A DNA stretch of 64,000 bases from CAYULW01 sp964445815 (GCA_964445815.1 CAYULW010000004.1:434001-498000), one strand, 5' to 3'; positions 16,793 through 25,544 are shown, numbered from the stretch's first letter. Notes: generated from the letters alone by a model not told the origin. Program-made: numbers and translations.

Positions 16793-18453
16793 AACTTAAC
16801 TCCGGCAATTAGAATATCGTCTACTTGTTCTTCGTTCTTCATCCAGTCATCCATTGACTTTATCACTATTTCTTTTTGCTCTCGAGTTGGTAGGTGTGCA
16901 ATATGGGCTAGCATCCTTGCTACATTCTTGGTCATGAACTTTTTCCCCAAAGGGCCACCAAATTGATCAGGGTACCCATCTGAAAAGAGATAAGCAACAT
17001 CGCTTTTCTGAGTCTTTATTTCATGTGTTGTAAACACTTTCTTTCTCCTGCTAGTGCCCCCAATAGAAAATTTATCGCCTTTAATCACTTGAACTTCATT
17101 GTCGCGCACATAATATAATGGTCGCATAGCTCCTGCATAGTATAAGGTCTTACTCTTTTTATCAAAAGACATTATGCCTAATTCCATGCCATCTTTACTG
17201 CTCATTTGTTTGTCTTGATTAAGGGCTGCTTGAACTCTTTTATCCAATTCTTCTAATAAAAGTCCAAGGTCTTGAGAGTTTTTTTCTTTGATGATGTCAT
17301 TGAGTTGTGTGTAACCGATGATAGACATAAATGCTCCGGGAACACCATGGCCGGTACAGTCTACTATGGCCAGATAAGGATGATTGTCTTCATCTTCTTC
17401 AAACCAATAAAAATCACCACTCACTATATCTTTTGGTTCATAATAAATAAAGAAATCGTTGAAGCCATTCTTTATTTTTTCATCGGATGGTAAGATAGAG
17501 GCTTGAATTCTTTTTGCATAACGAATACTCTCCGTGATTTCTTTATTCTGAAACTCAACCTTCTCTTTTTCTTTCTTCAGCTGAGCAGTTCTCTGAATCA
17601 CCTTTTCTTCAAGATTGGTATTTAGATAATTTAATTCCTTATTGGCCTGATCTAAATCTCTAAGGCTGCGGAATAATGCTTCTTCTGCATTCTTCTTTGC
17701 TGTAATGTCTTTAATGATGCCTTGATAACCTATGACGGCTTGATCCTCATTCTTAATCACAGATGTTGTCAATAAGCAGTTCAATTTTGTTACTCTATCT
17801 TTTTTAACCAATTCCACTTCATAATCTTCCACTTCGCCTCTTTTTCCTAAAGTTTCTATAAGATGAATTCGATCGTTTTTGTTAACGTATAAATCTTTTA
17901 CTTTGAGATAATCGATGTCATTCATAGAGTAGCCAAATAAAGATAAGCCGGCAGGATTGATGTCTATAAATTCTCCCTCTACCGTAGACATGTATATTGC
18001 ATCTTTGGAGCGGATGAATAGTTCCTTGTATTTTTCTTCGCTTTTTCGAAGTTGTTTTTCGAACTTCTTGCGTTCAATGGAATGGCCAATAACCCTATTA
18101 AGCGTATTTTTATTTAGCTCACTTTTAATAAGATAGTCTTGCGCACCTTTATTGACTGCATTTTTACCAATAATGTCGTTGTTTATGTCGGTTAAAACAA
18201 TGAAAGGAATATCAGGGTAACGTGTATAGAGCTGGTTAAAAGTCTGAATACCTATGCTGTCTTCTAATAATAGATCAACCAGAATAATATCAATAAAGGT
18301 CTCATCCAATAAGCCGTATGCTTCTTTCAAATTAGAAACGTGGTAGATGTCGTATTCTATATTTTTATTCAGTTGAATAAGCTCTCCGAGAACCAAGGCC
18401 TCGCTATCTGAAGAATGAATTATTAATAAGGAGATTTTTTCCTGTTCAATCAA
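16789..18453 (-). CDS. REC-PAS-SpoIIE (PP2C-type) serine phosphatase
   Basis: 554 residues. Residues 1-130 are a response-regulator receiver domain (DIILVDLLLED holding the phospho-acceptor Asp; VLTDIN; Lys in YLIKSELN). Residues about 135-255 are a PAS/PAC domain (YKELFIRSKDAIYMSTVEGEFIDINPAG; GYQGIIKDITAKKNAE). A coiled coil follows (about 260-305), then a SpoIIE/PP2C phosphatase (AKRIQASILPS, DFYWFEEDEDNHPYLAIVDCTGHGVPGAFMSIIG, SDGYPDQFGG) with the metal-binding Asp and Gly residues intact. Probably a cytosolic phosphatase tuned by phosphorylation and a PAS ligand, likely acting on an anti-sigma-factor antagonist. No partner gene is adjacent. It overlaps the convergent hpt-adk stop by 4 bp. 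Confidence 0.88.
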   Translation of the reverse strand: MIEQEKISLLIIHSSDSEALVLGELIQLNKNIEYDIYHVSNLKEAYGLLDETFIDIILVDLLLEDSIGIQTFNQLYTRYPDIPFIVLTDINNDIIGKNAVNKGAQDYLIKSELNKNTLNRVIGHSIERKKFEKQLRKSEEKYKELFIRSKDAIYMSTVEGEFIDINPAGLSLFGYSMNDIDYLKVKDLYVNKNDRIHLIETLGKRGEVEDYEVELVKKDRVTKLNCLLTTSVIKNEDQAVIGYQGIIKDITAKKNAEEALFRSLRDLDQANKELNYLNTNLEEKVIQRTAQLKKEKEKVEFQNKEITESIRYAKRIQASILPSDEKIKNGFNDFFIYYEPKDIVSGDFYWFEEDEDNHPYLAIVDCTGHGVPGAFMSIIGYTQLNDIIKEKNSQDLGLLLEELDKRVQAALNQDKQMSSKDGMELGIMSFDKKSKTLYYAGAMRPLYYVRDNEVQVIKGDKFSIGGTSRRKKVFTTHEIKTQKSDVAYLFSDGYPDQFGGPLGKKFMTKNVARMLAHIAHLPTREQKEIVIKSMDDWMKNEEQVDDILIAGVKF

Positions 18454-18509
18454 AACTTTAAAATTCTATCTTGCACTCTTTATTTTCCTAAACATAAAGA
18501 AAATTATGG

Positions 18510-18541
18510 TTTTGAAAGAGGTTCAATTTAAAATAATTTTG
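18510..18541 (+). promoter_or_regulatory. consensus promoter of the obgE operon
   Basis: TTTTG (18510-18514), 19 nt, TAATTTTG (18534-18541): a perfect TTTG-N19-TAnnTTTG. The GTG start at 18546 is 5 nt downstream, so the mRNA should be leaderless or nearly so. Confidence 0.7.
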
Positions 18542-18545
18542 ACGC

Positions 18546-19535
18546 GTGGGGAATGATAATTTTATAGATTACGTAAAGGTTTGTTGTCGCTCGGGAAGAG
18601 GGGGGGCAGGTTCTGCTCATTTGCATAGAGACAGATGGACTGCGAAAGGAGGTCCTGACGGGGGAGATGGAGGTAGAGGAGGACACATTATTCTTAAAGG
18701 AAATAAACAATTATGGACGCTTTTGCACCTTAAGTATAAGAAGCACATAATTGCAAAACATGGAGGTAATGGTGGTGCTAGTCATAGTTTTGGTAAGGAT
18801 GGAGAAGATGAGGTCATTGAAGTTCCAATAGGTACCGTGGCTAAAGATGCAGAAACCGGTGAAGTAGAGTTTGAAGTCATGAATCATGAAGAGGAATACA
18901 TCTTAGTGAAAGGAGGTCGGGGTGGTTTAGGAAATGCTCATTTTAAATCTTCTACCAATCAAACGCCAAGATATGCTCAAGATGGTGAAGCAGGTTCAGA
19001 GGAATGGAAAATTTTGGAGTTGAAGGTCATGGCAGATGTTGGTTTGGTCGGATTTCCAAATGCAGGAAAATCAACTCTTTTAGCGTCTATTTCAGCAGCA
19101 AAACCAGAGATAGCTAATTATCCCTTTACCACTTTACGTCCCAATTTAGGAATTGTATCCTATCGCGATCATCGCTCTTTTATTATGGCAGATATACCTG
19201 GTATTATTGAAGGTGCTCATAAAGGGAAAGGTCTGGGTTTGAGATTTCTTAGGCATATTGAGCGAAATTCTGTCTTACTGTTTTTAATTCCCGCTGATAG
19301 CGATGATATTCTAAATGAATACAAAGTTTTGCTGAATGAGTTAAAAGAACATAACCCGGAATTACTAGATAAACCTAGAATTCTTGCAGTATCGAAGGCT
19401 GATATGTTGGATGAAGAATTAATGCAAGAAATAAAAGAAACTTTAAAGGGAAACGACGTATTGTTTTTTTCATCGGTTACACAGTTTAATATTTCTCAAT
19501 TAAAAGATAAGATCTGGAGAGCCATTAATGATTGA
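18546..19535 (+). CDS. obgE: GTPase ObgE/CgtA
   Basis: 329 residues. The N-terminal Obg glycine-rich domain ([20 protein letters not shown] ... GGHGG-type repeats) is followed by the G domain: G1 GFPNAGKST, switch [34 protein letters not shown] for G4. It supports 50S assembly and stringent control. The start must be GTG 18546, since an in-frame TGA lies 4 nt upstream; this fits the promoter. It heads an overlapping string of four genes (obgE, PAP2, fluC, alkaline phosphatase). Confidence 0.95.
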   Translation: MGNDNFIDYVKVCCRSGRGGAGSAHLHRDRWTAKGGPDGGDGGRGGHIILKGNKQLWTLLHLKYKKHIIAKHGGNGGASHSFGKDGEDEVIEVPIGTVAKDAETGEVEFEVMNHEEEYILVKGGRGGLGNAHFKSSTNQTPRYAQDGEAGSEEWKILELKVMADVGLVGFPNAGKSTLLASISAAKPEIANYPFTTLRPNLGIVSYRDHRSFIMADIPGIIEGAHKGKGLGLRFLRHIERNSVLLFLIPADSDDILNEYKVLLNELKEHNPELLDKPRILAVSKADMLDEELMQEIKETLKGNDVLFFSSVTQFNISQLKDKIWRAIND

Positions 19536-20082
19536 CTTAATCAAAGAAATAGATCAAAACGCTGTTCTTGCTATTAACGAGTGGCATACTGTAGCTTTAG
19601 ACTGGATCATGTGGCAAATGTCAGGTAAACTGCAATGGCTTCCTCTTTATGTTTATCTGCTCTGGTTACTCTATAAAAAGTACAAGCTGAAAATATGGCT
19701 TCCTCTGCTTGCTGTAGTAATAACCATTACACTCTGCGATCAGATTTCAGTGCATTGGTTTAAAGAGTTGTTTGAGAGATATAGGCCTTGTCATAACTTA
19801 GAGCTGAAACCGTTTCTCGAATTGGTTAATAACAAATGTGGCGGCAAGTATGGTTTTGTTTCAAGTCATGCAGCAAATAGCTTTGGTTTGGCTGTACTGC
19901 TCTGCCTTTTTTTAAAGGGTAGAATTCTTGTCATTGGGTTATTAATTTGGGCTTCTCTGGTCTCTTTTAGCAGAGTATATCTAGCTGTGCATTATCCTAG
20001 TGATGTTATTGCGGGAGCCATCTTGGGAGCATTAATTGCGTTTATAAATTATCGTTTCTTTAAATCCTTTTTGCTCAAATGA
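19528..20082 (+). CDS. PAP2-family phosphatase (small membrane form)
   Basis: 184 residues with several membrane helices and the three PAP2 motifs: [35 protein letters not shown]. It hydrolyses a phosphate ester of a lipid, most likely undecaprenyl pyrophosphate or phosphatidate, facing the periplasm. It overlaps obgE by 8 bp and fluC by 4 bp, so it is co-expressed with them. Substrate not determined from sequence. Confidence 0.87.
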   Translation: MIDLIKEIDQNAVLAINEWHTVALDWIMWQMSGKLQWLPLYVYLLWLLYKKYKLKIWLPLLAVVITITLCDQISVHWFKELFERYRPCHNLELKPFLELVNNKCGGKYGFVSSHAANSFGLAVLLCLFLKGRILVIGLLIWASLVSFSRVYLAVHYPSDVIAGAILGALIAFINYRFFKSFLLK

Positions 20083-20450
20083 AAGTATTGTTAGCTGTTT
20101 TTTTAGGAGGAGGAGTAGGCTCTGTTTTACGTTTTCTTATTGGGCGATTTGTTTTAAGATATAATATCGACCTGCCAGTTGGAACCTTTATGTCCAATAT
20201 GCTAAGTTGCATTATTGTTGGAATGGTATTGATGATAATGTCTTATAAAAATTTGGATAGCTCTTCACCTTACTACGCATTTTTAATTATTGGTCTTTGT
20301 GGAGGTTTAAGTACATTTTCAACCTTTAGCTTAGAGACGTATCAACTTTTAAAGCAAGGCAATCAAATGGCTGCAATATTTAACATAGCCTTAAGCTTAA
20401 TTTTAGGGATATGCCTTATCTATGTTTTTTTGAATAAACTAAAAGCATGA
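20079..20450 (+). CDS. crcB: fluoride channel FluC/CrcB
   Basis: 123 residues, four predicted membrane helices. GGGVGSVLRFLIGRF at the start, GTFMSNMLSCIIVGM (pore Asn) and GLCGGLSTFSTFSLETYQLL with the Phe-box and Ser/Thr track are diagnostic. It exports fluoride as a dual-topology dimer. ATGA overlaps on both sides place it in the obgE transcript. I saw no fluoride riboswitch upstream, so expression is likely constitutive with obgE. Confidence 0.94.
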   Translation: MKVLLAVFLGGGVGSVLRFLIGRFVLRYNIDLPVGTFMSNMLSCIIVGMVLMIMSYKNLDSSSPYYAFLIIGLCGGLSTFSTFSLETYQLLKQGNQMAAIFNIALSLILGICLIYVFLNKLKA

Positions 20451-22030
20451 AAAAACAACACATAGCACTTTTTCTTTGGTTCGCAGTCCTTTGCATTAAA
20501 GTGAATTCACAAAGTACAGATACAATTTATCATCAGCCTCGTCTTGTGATTGGAATAGTGGTAGATCAGATGAGATATGATTACCTGTTGAGATTCAGGA
20601 AAGATTTTTCAGATCGAGGTTTTAATAAACTTGTTCAAGAGGGGCATAGTTACACAAATACACATTACAATTATAAACCAACTTATACAGGACCGGGACA
20701 TGCCAGTATATTTACGGGAACAACACCTTCTCAGCATGGAATAGTTGCTAATTCATGGTACGATAGGAAAGAAAATAAAATGGTGTACTGTGTTGAAGAT
20801 CCTAATAATCCTGTTCAAATGTCTCCTTTGCGTCTTGAAGCTCAAACCATTGCTGATGTTGTAAAAATTGCAACAGTACAACGCGGTAAGACTATAGGTA
20901 TTGCATTGAAAGATCGAGGAGCGATACTACCTGTCGGCAGATCTGCAGACGCCGCCTATTGGTTTGACAGTAAAAAAGGATATTGGGTAACCGGGGAGTA
21001 CTACAATGGAAATCATGATGTTTTAAAGGCCTTTAATGAAAAGGATTTTTTAAAGGAGTATCTTCCTGATAATTGGAGTTTATTGAGACCTTTAGAAGAT
21101 TACAAAGAAAGTTTACCGGATAAAAATGAGTTTGAAGCACCTTTTTATAAGGGAGGAGCAACTTCTTTTCCTTATGATCTAAAAGACTTACATGAAGAAA
21201 TAGGGGCTGATGTTTTTAAAAGAACCCCCTTTGGCAATACGATGACCTTAGATTTTGCAAAAAACATTATCATTAAGGAGGCATTGGGAAAAGATGATGA
21301 TCTTGACTTTTTGAGTATCAGTTTATCTGCAACAGATTATATAGGTCATCAGTTTGGGGTTGACTCAAAAGAAGTACAAGACTGTTATTTAAGGCTTGAT
21401 CTTGATCTTGCTGATTTTATTGATGAACTGGAAAGACAAATTGGAAAGGATAATTTTCTCCTGTTTTTAACTGCCGATCATGGTGCGGGCTCAACACCAA
21501 AGTATTTAAAACAACTAGGACAAAATGCAGGTTATCTGAATCGATCTGTTATTGAAGCTTATACTGACTCTATATTAGATGTTAACTATGGTGATGAGGA
21601 CTGGGTTGAGCGTTTTGTGAATCTTAATTTTTACTTCAATGCTTCTCTTTTGAACAAATACAAGATCGATCAAAATGAACTGTTTGACTTGTTGAATCAA
21701 CCTCTATCTGATTTAGAAGGGATAAAAAAGATATGGTCACCCGGAATGAATAGAACCTACGAGACCTATGATAAAATGATTTTCAACGGATATCGTGATG
21801 AGCGTTCCGGAGATTTGATACTTTTAGAAGAGTCTAACTGGGTAAGTTATAGTAATACAGGCTCAACACATGGCTCGCCTTATACCTATGACTCTCATGT
21901 TCCTTTTTTGATATACGGCAGTAATATAGATCAAGGCTTAATATTTTCAGAGCAGATGGATATTACGCAGTTTGCTGCGAAAATATGTCGGTTTATTGAT
22001 ATTGCTTTACCAGATAATGCGGAGAAGTGA
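20447..22030 (+). CDS. exported alkaline phosphatase superfamily protein (PafA-like)
   Basis: 527 residues with a signal peptide (IALFLWFAVLCIKVNSQ). The alkaline phosphatase/phosphodiesterase core is complete: LVIGIVVDQMRYDYL with the first metal Asp, nucleophile Thr in NYKPTYTGPGHASIFTG, SISLSATDYIGHQFG (Asp, His), LFLTADHGAG (Asp, His) and NTGSTHGSPYTYDSHVPFLIYG (His). This matches the Bacteroidota PafA-type calcium- or zinc-dependent phosphomonoesterase, active in the periplasm. Last gene of the obgE string, followed by a strong hairpin. Confidence 0.88.
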   Translation: MKKQHIALFLWFAVLCIKVNSQSTDTIYHQPRLVIGIVVDQMRYDYLLRFRKDFSDRGFNKLVQEGHSYTNTHYNYKPTYTGPGHASIFTGTTPSQHGIVANSWYDRKENKMVYCVEDPNNPVQMSPLRLEAQTIADVVKIATVQRGKTIGIALKDRGAILPVGRSADAAYWFDSKKGYWVTGEYYNGNHDVLKAFNEKDFLKEYLPDNWSLLRPLEDYKESLPDKNEFEAPFYKGGATSFPYDLKDLHEEIGADVFKRTPFGNTMTLDFAKNIIIKEALGKDDDLDFLSISLSATDYIGHQFGVDSKEVQDCYLRLDLDLADFIDELERQIGKDNFLLFLTADHGAGSTPKYLKQLGQNAGYLNRSVIEAYTDSILDVNYGDEDWVERFVNLNFYFNASLLNKYKIDQNELFDLLNQPLSDLEGIKKIWSPGMNRTYETYDKMIFNGYRDERSGDLILLEESNWVSYSNTGSTHGSPYTYDSHVPFLIYGSNIDQGLIFSEQMDITQFAAKICRFIDIALPDNAEK

Positions 22031-22044
22031 AGTAATAAAAAAAA

Positions 22045-22070
22045 CCGGTGAGACCATCACCCCTCACCGG
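22045..22070. terminator. terminator after the obgE operon
   Basis: CCGGTGAG-accatcaccc-CTCACCGG with an A-run immediately before (22037-22044), between the convergent phosphatase gene and the 344-residue regulator. The A-run makes it a canonical U-tract terminator for the minus-strand gene; for the plus-strand operon it is a stable 3' hairpin. Confidence 0.7.
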
Positions 22071-22098
22071 CTTAAGAAATGGGGACAATGTTAACCAA

Positions 22099-23133
22099 TC
22101 AATTAAGAATATTTGAGAATAGGTCCCCGGATAGTAAATCATGATTTCCTGAAACGGAAGTGTTTTTTCTTTGGTATTGATTTAAAATCAACTTAGTTTT
22201 TGACTTGATGTCTTTAAGGTATGCGGAAATGTGGTTTGGAAAGTCAAAATTTGAAGCTTCAAATAAATGTCTTTCTGATTCGTTCGAAATAATATCAGCG
22301 GCAATTTCCAGTTTACCCTCATTTACAAGATGATGACAATAAATATGAGTAAAAACATTGTTGAGGTAGAATCGGTCTAATCCGAAAGGTAATTTGTCAA
22401 TTGTTGACTCAACAAATGCAATGGTATCATCAAGGTTAAATTCGTCGTCAAGGATTGAAGAATTTCCAAATACGGCAATATTAAGCTTAGAAAGCGCGAT
22501 TATAACATGTGAGGAATGATTATCAACCTCATTGGCTATATTTTGAATTTGATCCAATAGTTTTAAAGAATGATTGGATGCAATCTTAAAATTAAATTCC
22601 GCCAATAAATCTTCTATGTTTTGGTTGAGCTGACTGAAGAGTGTCAACATATTTTCAATTTGAAGATCTATTTGATTGTATTTTTCATATAAATGAGCAT
22701 ATACTGGTTCTAAAGGGGTATTTACAGCTAGATTAGTCAAAAACTTTAATAGTGGAGCAGAGGCTTGCTCAATTTGCAATTGCTTCATGTTGTGAAATAA
22801 TTCCTCAAGCTCTGCACATTGATCTTGTACTGATTTAGAGGAACTACCATACTGACTGTAAAATATTGATGAAAAGATCAAATCTTGGATTTTCTTTCCC
22901 TCAAGGCCATAAAATTCAAAAATTGAATTTTCTATAGATCTTTCGAAAACTTTAAAGGACTTTTCACTAAGTCCAAGCGATTGCATTACTTCATCTTCAG
23001 AAGCATTGCTCAAATAAGCATCAAAAATGACAAGTGTGTATTTGTTATACCCTTCATCATTTTCCAGAATAGATCGAACGCTATTTAGGTGGTCTTGATT
23101 GAGGGTCTTAATCATTTTTTTTACACTGTTCAT
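22099..23133 (-). CDS. unknown helical protein, candidate regulator paired with small peptides
   Basis: 344 residues, almost wholly alpha-helical, cytoplasmic (no signal or TM). Residues about 28-75 (YTLVIFDAYLSNASEDEVMQ... EKSFKVFERSIENSIFEF) have the same layout as residues about 43-95 of the 509-residue protein at 23933-25462: a hydrophobic helix, an acidic turn, then SFK-x6-8-I-x3-I. The remainder is helical repeats resembling degenerate TPR/HEAT. Its promoter region holds a perfect 16-bp palindrome and a 12-bp box shared with the 56-residue peptide gene. I recognise no family. Inferred: one of two related sensors or regulators flanking the peptide genes. Confidence 0.6.
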   Translation of the reverse strand: MNSVKKMIKTLNQDHLNSVRSILENDEGYNKYTLVIFDAYLSNASEDEVMQSLGLSEKSFKVFERSIENSIFEFYGLEGKKIQDLIFSSIFYSQYGSSSKSVQDQCAELEELFHNMKQLQIEQASAPLLKFLTNLAVNTPLEPVYAHLYEKYNQIDLQIENMLTLFSQLNQNIEDLLAEFNFKIASNHSLKLLDQIQNIANEVDNHSSHVIIALSKLNIAVFGNSSILDDEFNLDDTIAFVESTIDKLPFGLDRFYLNNVFTHIYCHHLVNEGKLEIAADIISNESERHLFEASNFDFPNHISAYLKDIKSKTKLILNQYQRKNTSVSGNHDLLSGDLFSNILN

Positions 23134-23174
23134 CCGCTGCTTTTTTCAAATTACAGTGTAAAAGTATATCCATA

Positions 23175-23199
23175 CTATATTATAATATAGGACAAATAA
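23175..23199 (-). promoter_or_regulatory. palindrome plus shared box upstream of the 344-residue gene
   Basis: CTATATTATAATATAG (23175-23190) is a perfect 16-bp palindrome running directly into GACAAATAA; the combined plus-strand 12-mer TAGGACAAATAA occupies 23188-23199. Read on the coding strand it is TTATTTGTCCTA, 55 bp from the ATG. The same 12-mer, also next to a dyad, is 57 bp from the start of the 56-residue peptide gene. A candidate operator, possibly including the -33 TTTG. Confidence 0.5.
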
Positions 23200-23314
23200 G
23201 TCTAAAAATAGACATAGTTATTTACTTAAATAAATTCTATATGTCTATTTATTAGATATTTAAATCGACTAATATTGACAATTAAATATTAGTCTTTAAT
23301 ATGTCTGAGATATC

Positions 23315-23461
23315 TTACATATCCCAGTCGTCTAGTATTCCGCCATCGTCTTCCTGAGCCAGTTCAATTTGCTCATTAAGTTCTGCTTCTGTATAGTTTT
23401 CAAAATCGGCTGGAGTTCCATATCCCAAAAGGGAAATTAAAAGTGTAATTAAGCTAGTCAT
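23315..23461 (-). CDS. 48-residue acidic peptide, copy 1 of a tandem pair
   Basis: A small gene, ATG at 23461 to TAA at 23315. The product begins with an uncharged hydrophobic stretch (SLITLLISLLGYGTPADFE), continues NYTEAELNEQIELAQ and ends in the acidic DDGGILDDWDM. The gene at 23607-23777 encodes a near-identical peptide; DNA differences between them fall mainly at third positions or in the variable linker, so both are under protein-level constraint. No basic residue precedes the hydrophobic core, unlike a classic Sec signal; it may be a membrane-active, exported or leader-type peptide. Bracketed by two large helical proteins. Function unknown. Confidence 0.7.
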   Translation of the reverse strand: MTSLITLLISLLGYGTPADFENYTEAELNEQIELAQEDDGGILDDWDM

Positions 23462-23606
23462 TTTTTTAAGTCAATAAATGTTGTGATTCTTTACCTGTGA
23501 TTTTGCCTTTTGAATAAGGCTCTTTAAACTGAGATTTTGAATTTAAAGCATGTACAGGTATTTCTTTGAAATAATATAATTCTATAATTGAGCGTTTGCT
23601 AATATA

Positions 23607-23777
23607 CTACATATCCCAATCGTCTAGGATTCCTCCGTCATCATCTTGCGTTCCTTCAGCCTGATCATTTTGAACGATTTCAATTTGCTCATTAAGCTCT
23701 GCTTCTGTATAGTGTTCAAAGTCGGCTGGAGTTCCATATCCTAAAAGGGAAATTAAAAGTGTAATTAAGCTAGTCAT
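23607..23777 (-). CDS. 56-residue acidic peptide, copy 2 of a tandem pair
   Basis: ATG at 23777 to TAG at 23607. It shares its first 21 residues with copy 1, and the same GGILDDWDM end. It differs by His for Asn at residue 22 and by a variable linker (EIVQNDQAEGTQDD) eight residues longer. Conserved ends with a variable middle suggest that either the N-terminal hydrophobic part or the C-terminal acidic motif is the active piece. Its upstream region has two abutting dyads and the shared 12-bp box. Net charge is strongly negative. No similarity to known bacteriocin or RRNPP peptides that I can name. Confidence 0.72.
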   Translation of the reverse strand: MTSLITLLISLLGYGTPADFEHYTEAELNEQIEIVQNDQAEGTQDDDGGILDDWDM

Positions 23778-23799
23778 TTTTTATTTTTATGAATTATTA

Positions 23800-23845
23800 T
23801 ACCCCAAACATATGGGGGTAAACTCGAAGAGTTTAGGACAAATAA
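23800..23845 (-). promoter_or_regulatory. double dyad and shared box upstream of peptide 2
   Basis: TACCCC-N9-GGGGTA (23800-23820) abuts TAAACTC-gaa-GAGTTTA (23819-23835), which runs into the 12-mer TAGGACAAATAA (23834-23845) also found at 23188-23199. On the coding strand the box reads TTATTTGTCCTA and lies 57 bp from the peptide ATG. Probably the operator/promoter of the peptide gene; the opposite face could serve the 509-residue gene. Confidence 0.5.
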
Positions 23846-23914
23846 TCAATTGCTTTGACTTAGATTATTTATAAAAATTCATATTTTAATCGACCAGATA
23901 ATTAGTTATCAATT

Positions 23915-23928
23915 AGATTAGCTAATCT
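23915..23928. promoter_or_regulatory. 14-bp palindrome at the start of the 509-residue gene
   Basis: AGATTAGCTAATCT is a perfect 14-bp palindrome that ends 4 bp before the TTG at 23933. Its position over the likely initiation region suggests an autoregulatory operator; this is inference. Confidence 0.35.
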
Positions 23929-23932
23929 GTTA

Positions 23933-25462
23933 TTGACAATTGAAGTGAGAAAAAAAGATTACTTAGAAGAGCTAAAAGAGCTAATCAGCATAATGAATGG
24001 CGCTGAAAAAAGGTTGTTTAGTAAACAGCTAAATGCATACTATTTGAACTTAAAGGCCAATGAAAAGAAGATGTTTAAATTGTTTACTCTTCTATGTAAG
24101 AAGAAACAATTTAGTTACGACGACTTAAAACAAAAGGTTTCAAAAAACTCATCTGATGATTCTTTTAAGCGCCTGATAAGAAGATTAAGTTATAAAATAG
24201 AAGAAAGTTTAATTCTAGAGCCAAATATTAATAGAGGGAGTACCTATAGTCAGATATTTAAAGCAAGATATCGTGCTAAAAAACAATTGATTCAGGCTCA
24301 CATTTTGAAAAGTAGGGGACTTGTATTAAAAGCAGTAAACCTTAATGTGCGAACAATAAGGGATACTAAAAAGTACGAGCTATTTGATGAGTTGATTGAG
24401 GCGACTTCCATGCTACTGACATCGAATATTGCAAGAAATAATATTAAAAAAGCAGATCAATTAAAATCTGATCTGGAAGTGTACTTAAGGCAGAGACAAA
24501 CTTTAGAACAAATTCGTTTCATTATAAATGAATACGATAGTTTAATTAATATAAAGTCTAATAGAAGCTTTATTACTGAATTTTTAAGTAGCGCAGTAAG
24601 TCGTATCGAAGAACTGATACAAATTCAATCCAGTGTAAATGCGATAAGCTATTTGTATCTTCTGAAGTTAGAACTTTATGATATTACCAATGATGTCAAA
24701 GCCTTTATTGAAACAGGAGAACTAATGATCGAATTATTGACGAATGAACCGGCGATCTATTCTAAGAATCGAATCATATATCTCAATAATAAAGTGTCTA
24801 AATCTAATTTGTTGTTGTTTCAATTTGAGCAGGCTGAGAAAAAGGCTGAACAAGCCCTTAGTCTATCAGGAGCAACTGTTAATAATAATTACCTGACTGC
24901 TATTGAATCGAAATTTCAAGCGGTTTTCTTCCAGTCCGATTATAAGCGTGCAATGACCATTTTGAAGGATGTATTTCAATTGAGCATCCTCAAAAAATAT
25001 GGCTATCGTAAGTCCATTTTTTCCTATTATGAGGCAGTAACACACTTTTTGCTTGGAGATTATAAAGGCGCGCAATTAAGTTTAAATGAGCTTGTTGAAA
25101 TAGAAAAAGACAAGGAAGGATGGAATGTATGGATTCGTTTACTTCAATTATTGATTTTCGTAGAGTTAAAAAAATTCGATCTGCTAGATTATGAAATCGA
25201 AAACTTTAGGAAATATCTTCAAAGGGCTGAATTAACAAAAAAGTCAAGCGGTAGGGAAGAACTGATTCTAAATATTTTAATTGACCTTAATCGAAGAAAT
25301 TATAACTTTAAGGAAGTTGCGGCAAGAAAGAAAGACGATTTATTGATATTGGAACAGAACGAAAAGTATAAATGGAAGATCAATACTCCTGAACTCATTC
25401 AGTTTCATGTTTGGTTTGTTTCAAAACTCAAAGAAGAAAACTATTCACCGATATTTAAATAA
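23933..25462 (+). CDS. unknown TPR-like helical protein with N-terminal winged-helix-like domain
   Basis: 509 residues, all helical, cytoplasmic. Residues about 20-95 look like a DNA-binding or coupling domain (KMFKLFTLLCKKKQFSYDDLKQKV...SDDSFKRLIRRLSYKIEESL). Residues about 110-500 contain degenerate TPR-like helix pairs, the clearest being LLFQFEQAEKKAEQALSLSG and AVFFQSDYKRAMTILKDVF ... YEAVTHFLLGDYKGAQLSLNEL. Overall layout (HTH-like head plus TPR superhelix) resembles peptide-sensing RRNPP regulators, though I see no homology to a named one. The start is TTG 23933 or GTG 23945; no ATG fits. A strong terminator follows. Confidence 0.65.
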   Translation: MTIEVRKKDYLEELKELISIMNGAEKRLFSKQLNAYYLNLKANEKKMFKLFTLLCKKKQFSYDDLKQKVSKNSSDDSFKRLIRRLSYKIEESLILEPNINRGSTYSQIFKARYRAKKQLIQAHILKSRGLVLKAVNLNVRTIRDTKKYELFDELIEATSMLLTSNIARNNIKKADQLKSDLEVYLRQRQTLEQIRFIINEYDSLINIKSNRSFITEFLSSAVSRIEELIQIQSSVNAISYLYLLKLELYDITNDVKAFIETGELMIELLTNEPAIYSKNRIIYLNNKVSKSNLLLFQFEQAEKKAEQALSLSGATVNNNYLTAIESKFQAVFFQSDYKRAMTILKDVFQLSILKKYGYRKSIFSYYEAVTHFLLGDYKGAQLSLNELVEIEKDKEGWNVWIRLLQLLIFVELKKFDLLDYEIENFRKYLQRAELTKKSSGREELILNILIDLNRRNYNFKEVAARKKDDLLILEQNEKYKWKINTPELIQFHVWFVSKLKEENYSPIFK

Positions 25463-25486
25463 AAAGCTCCCGATTCGGGAGCTTTT
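25462..25486 (+). terminator. terminator after the 509-residue gene
   Basis: AAAAGCTCCCGA-t-TCGGGAGCTTTT, a perfect hairpin with T-run, beginning at the stop codon. It closes the peptide/regulator locus on the right. Confidence 0.88.
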
Positions 25487-25544
25487 CGTGGTAAATCCTC
25501 TGAATAAAATTGTTTAACTGTAGTTTCTGAGGATGGAGGGATTT

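Noticed and set aside
22045..22070. Hairpin as an operator of the 344-residue gene
   Set aside because: It lies at the 3' ends of two convergent genes with an adjacent A/T run, as expected for a terminator.
23315..23777. Tandem small ORFs as a simple non-coding direct repeat
   Set aside because: Differences between copies keep both frames open, fall mostly at third positions, and the length change is a multiple of three (24 bp), which favours coding.
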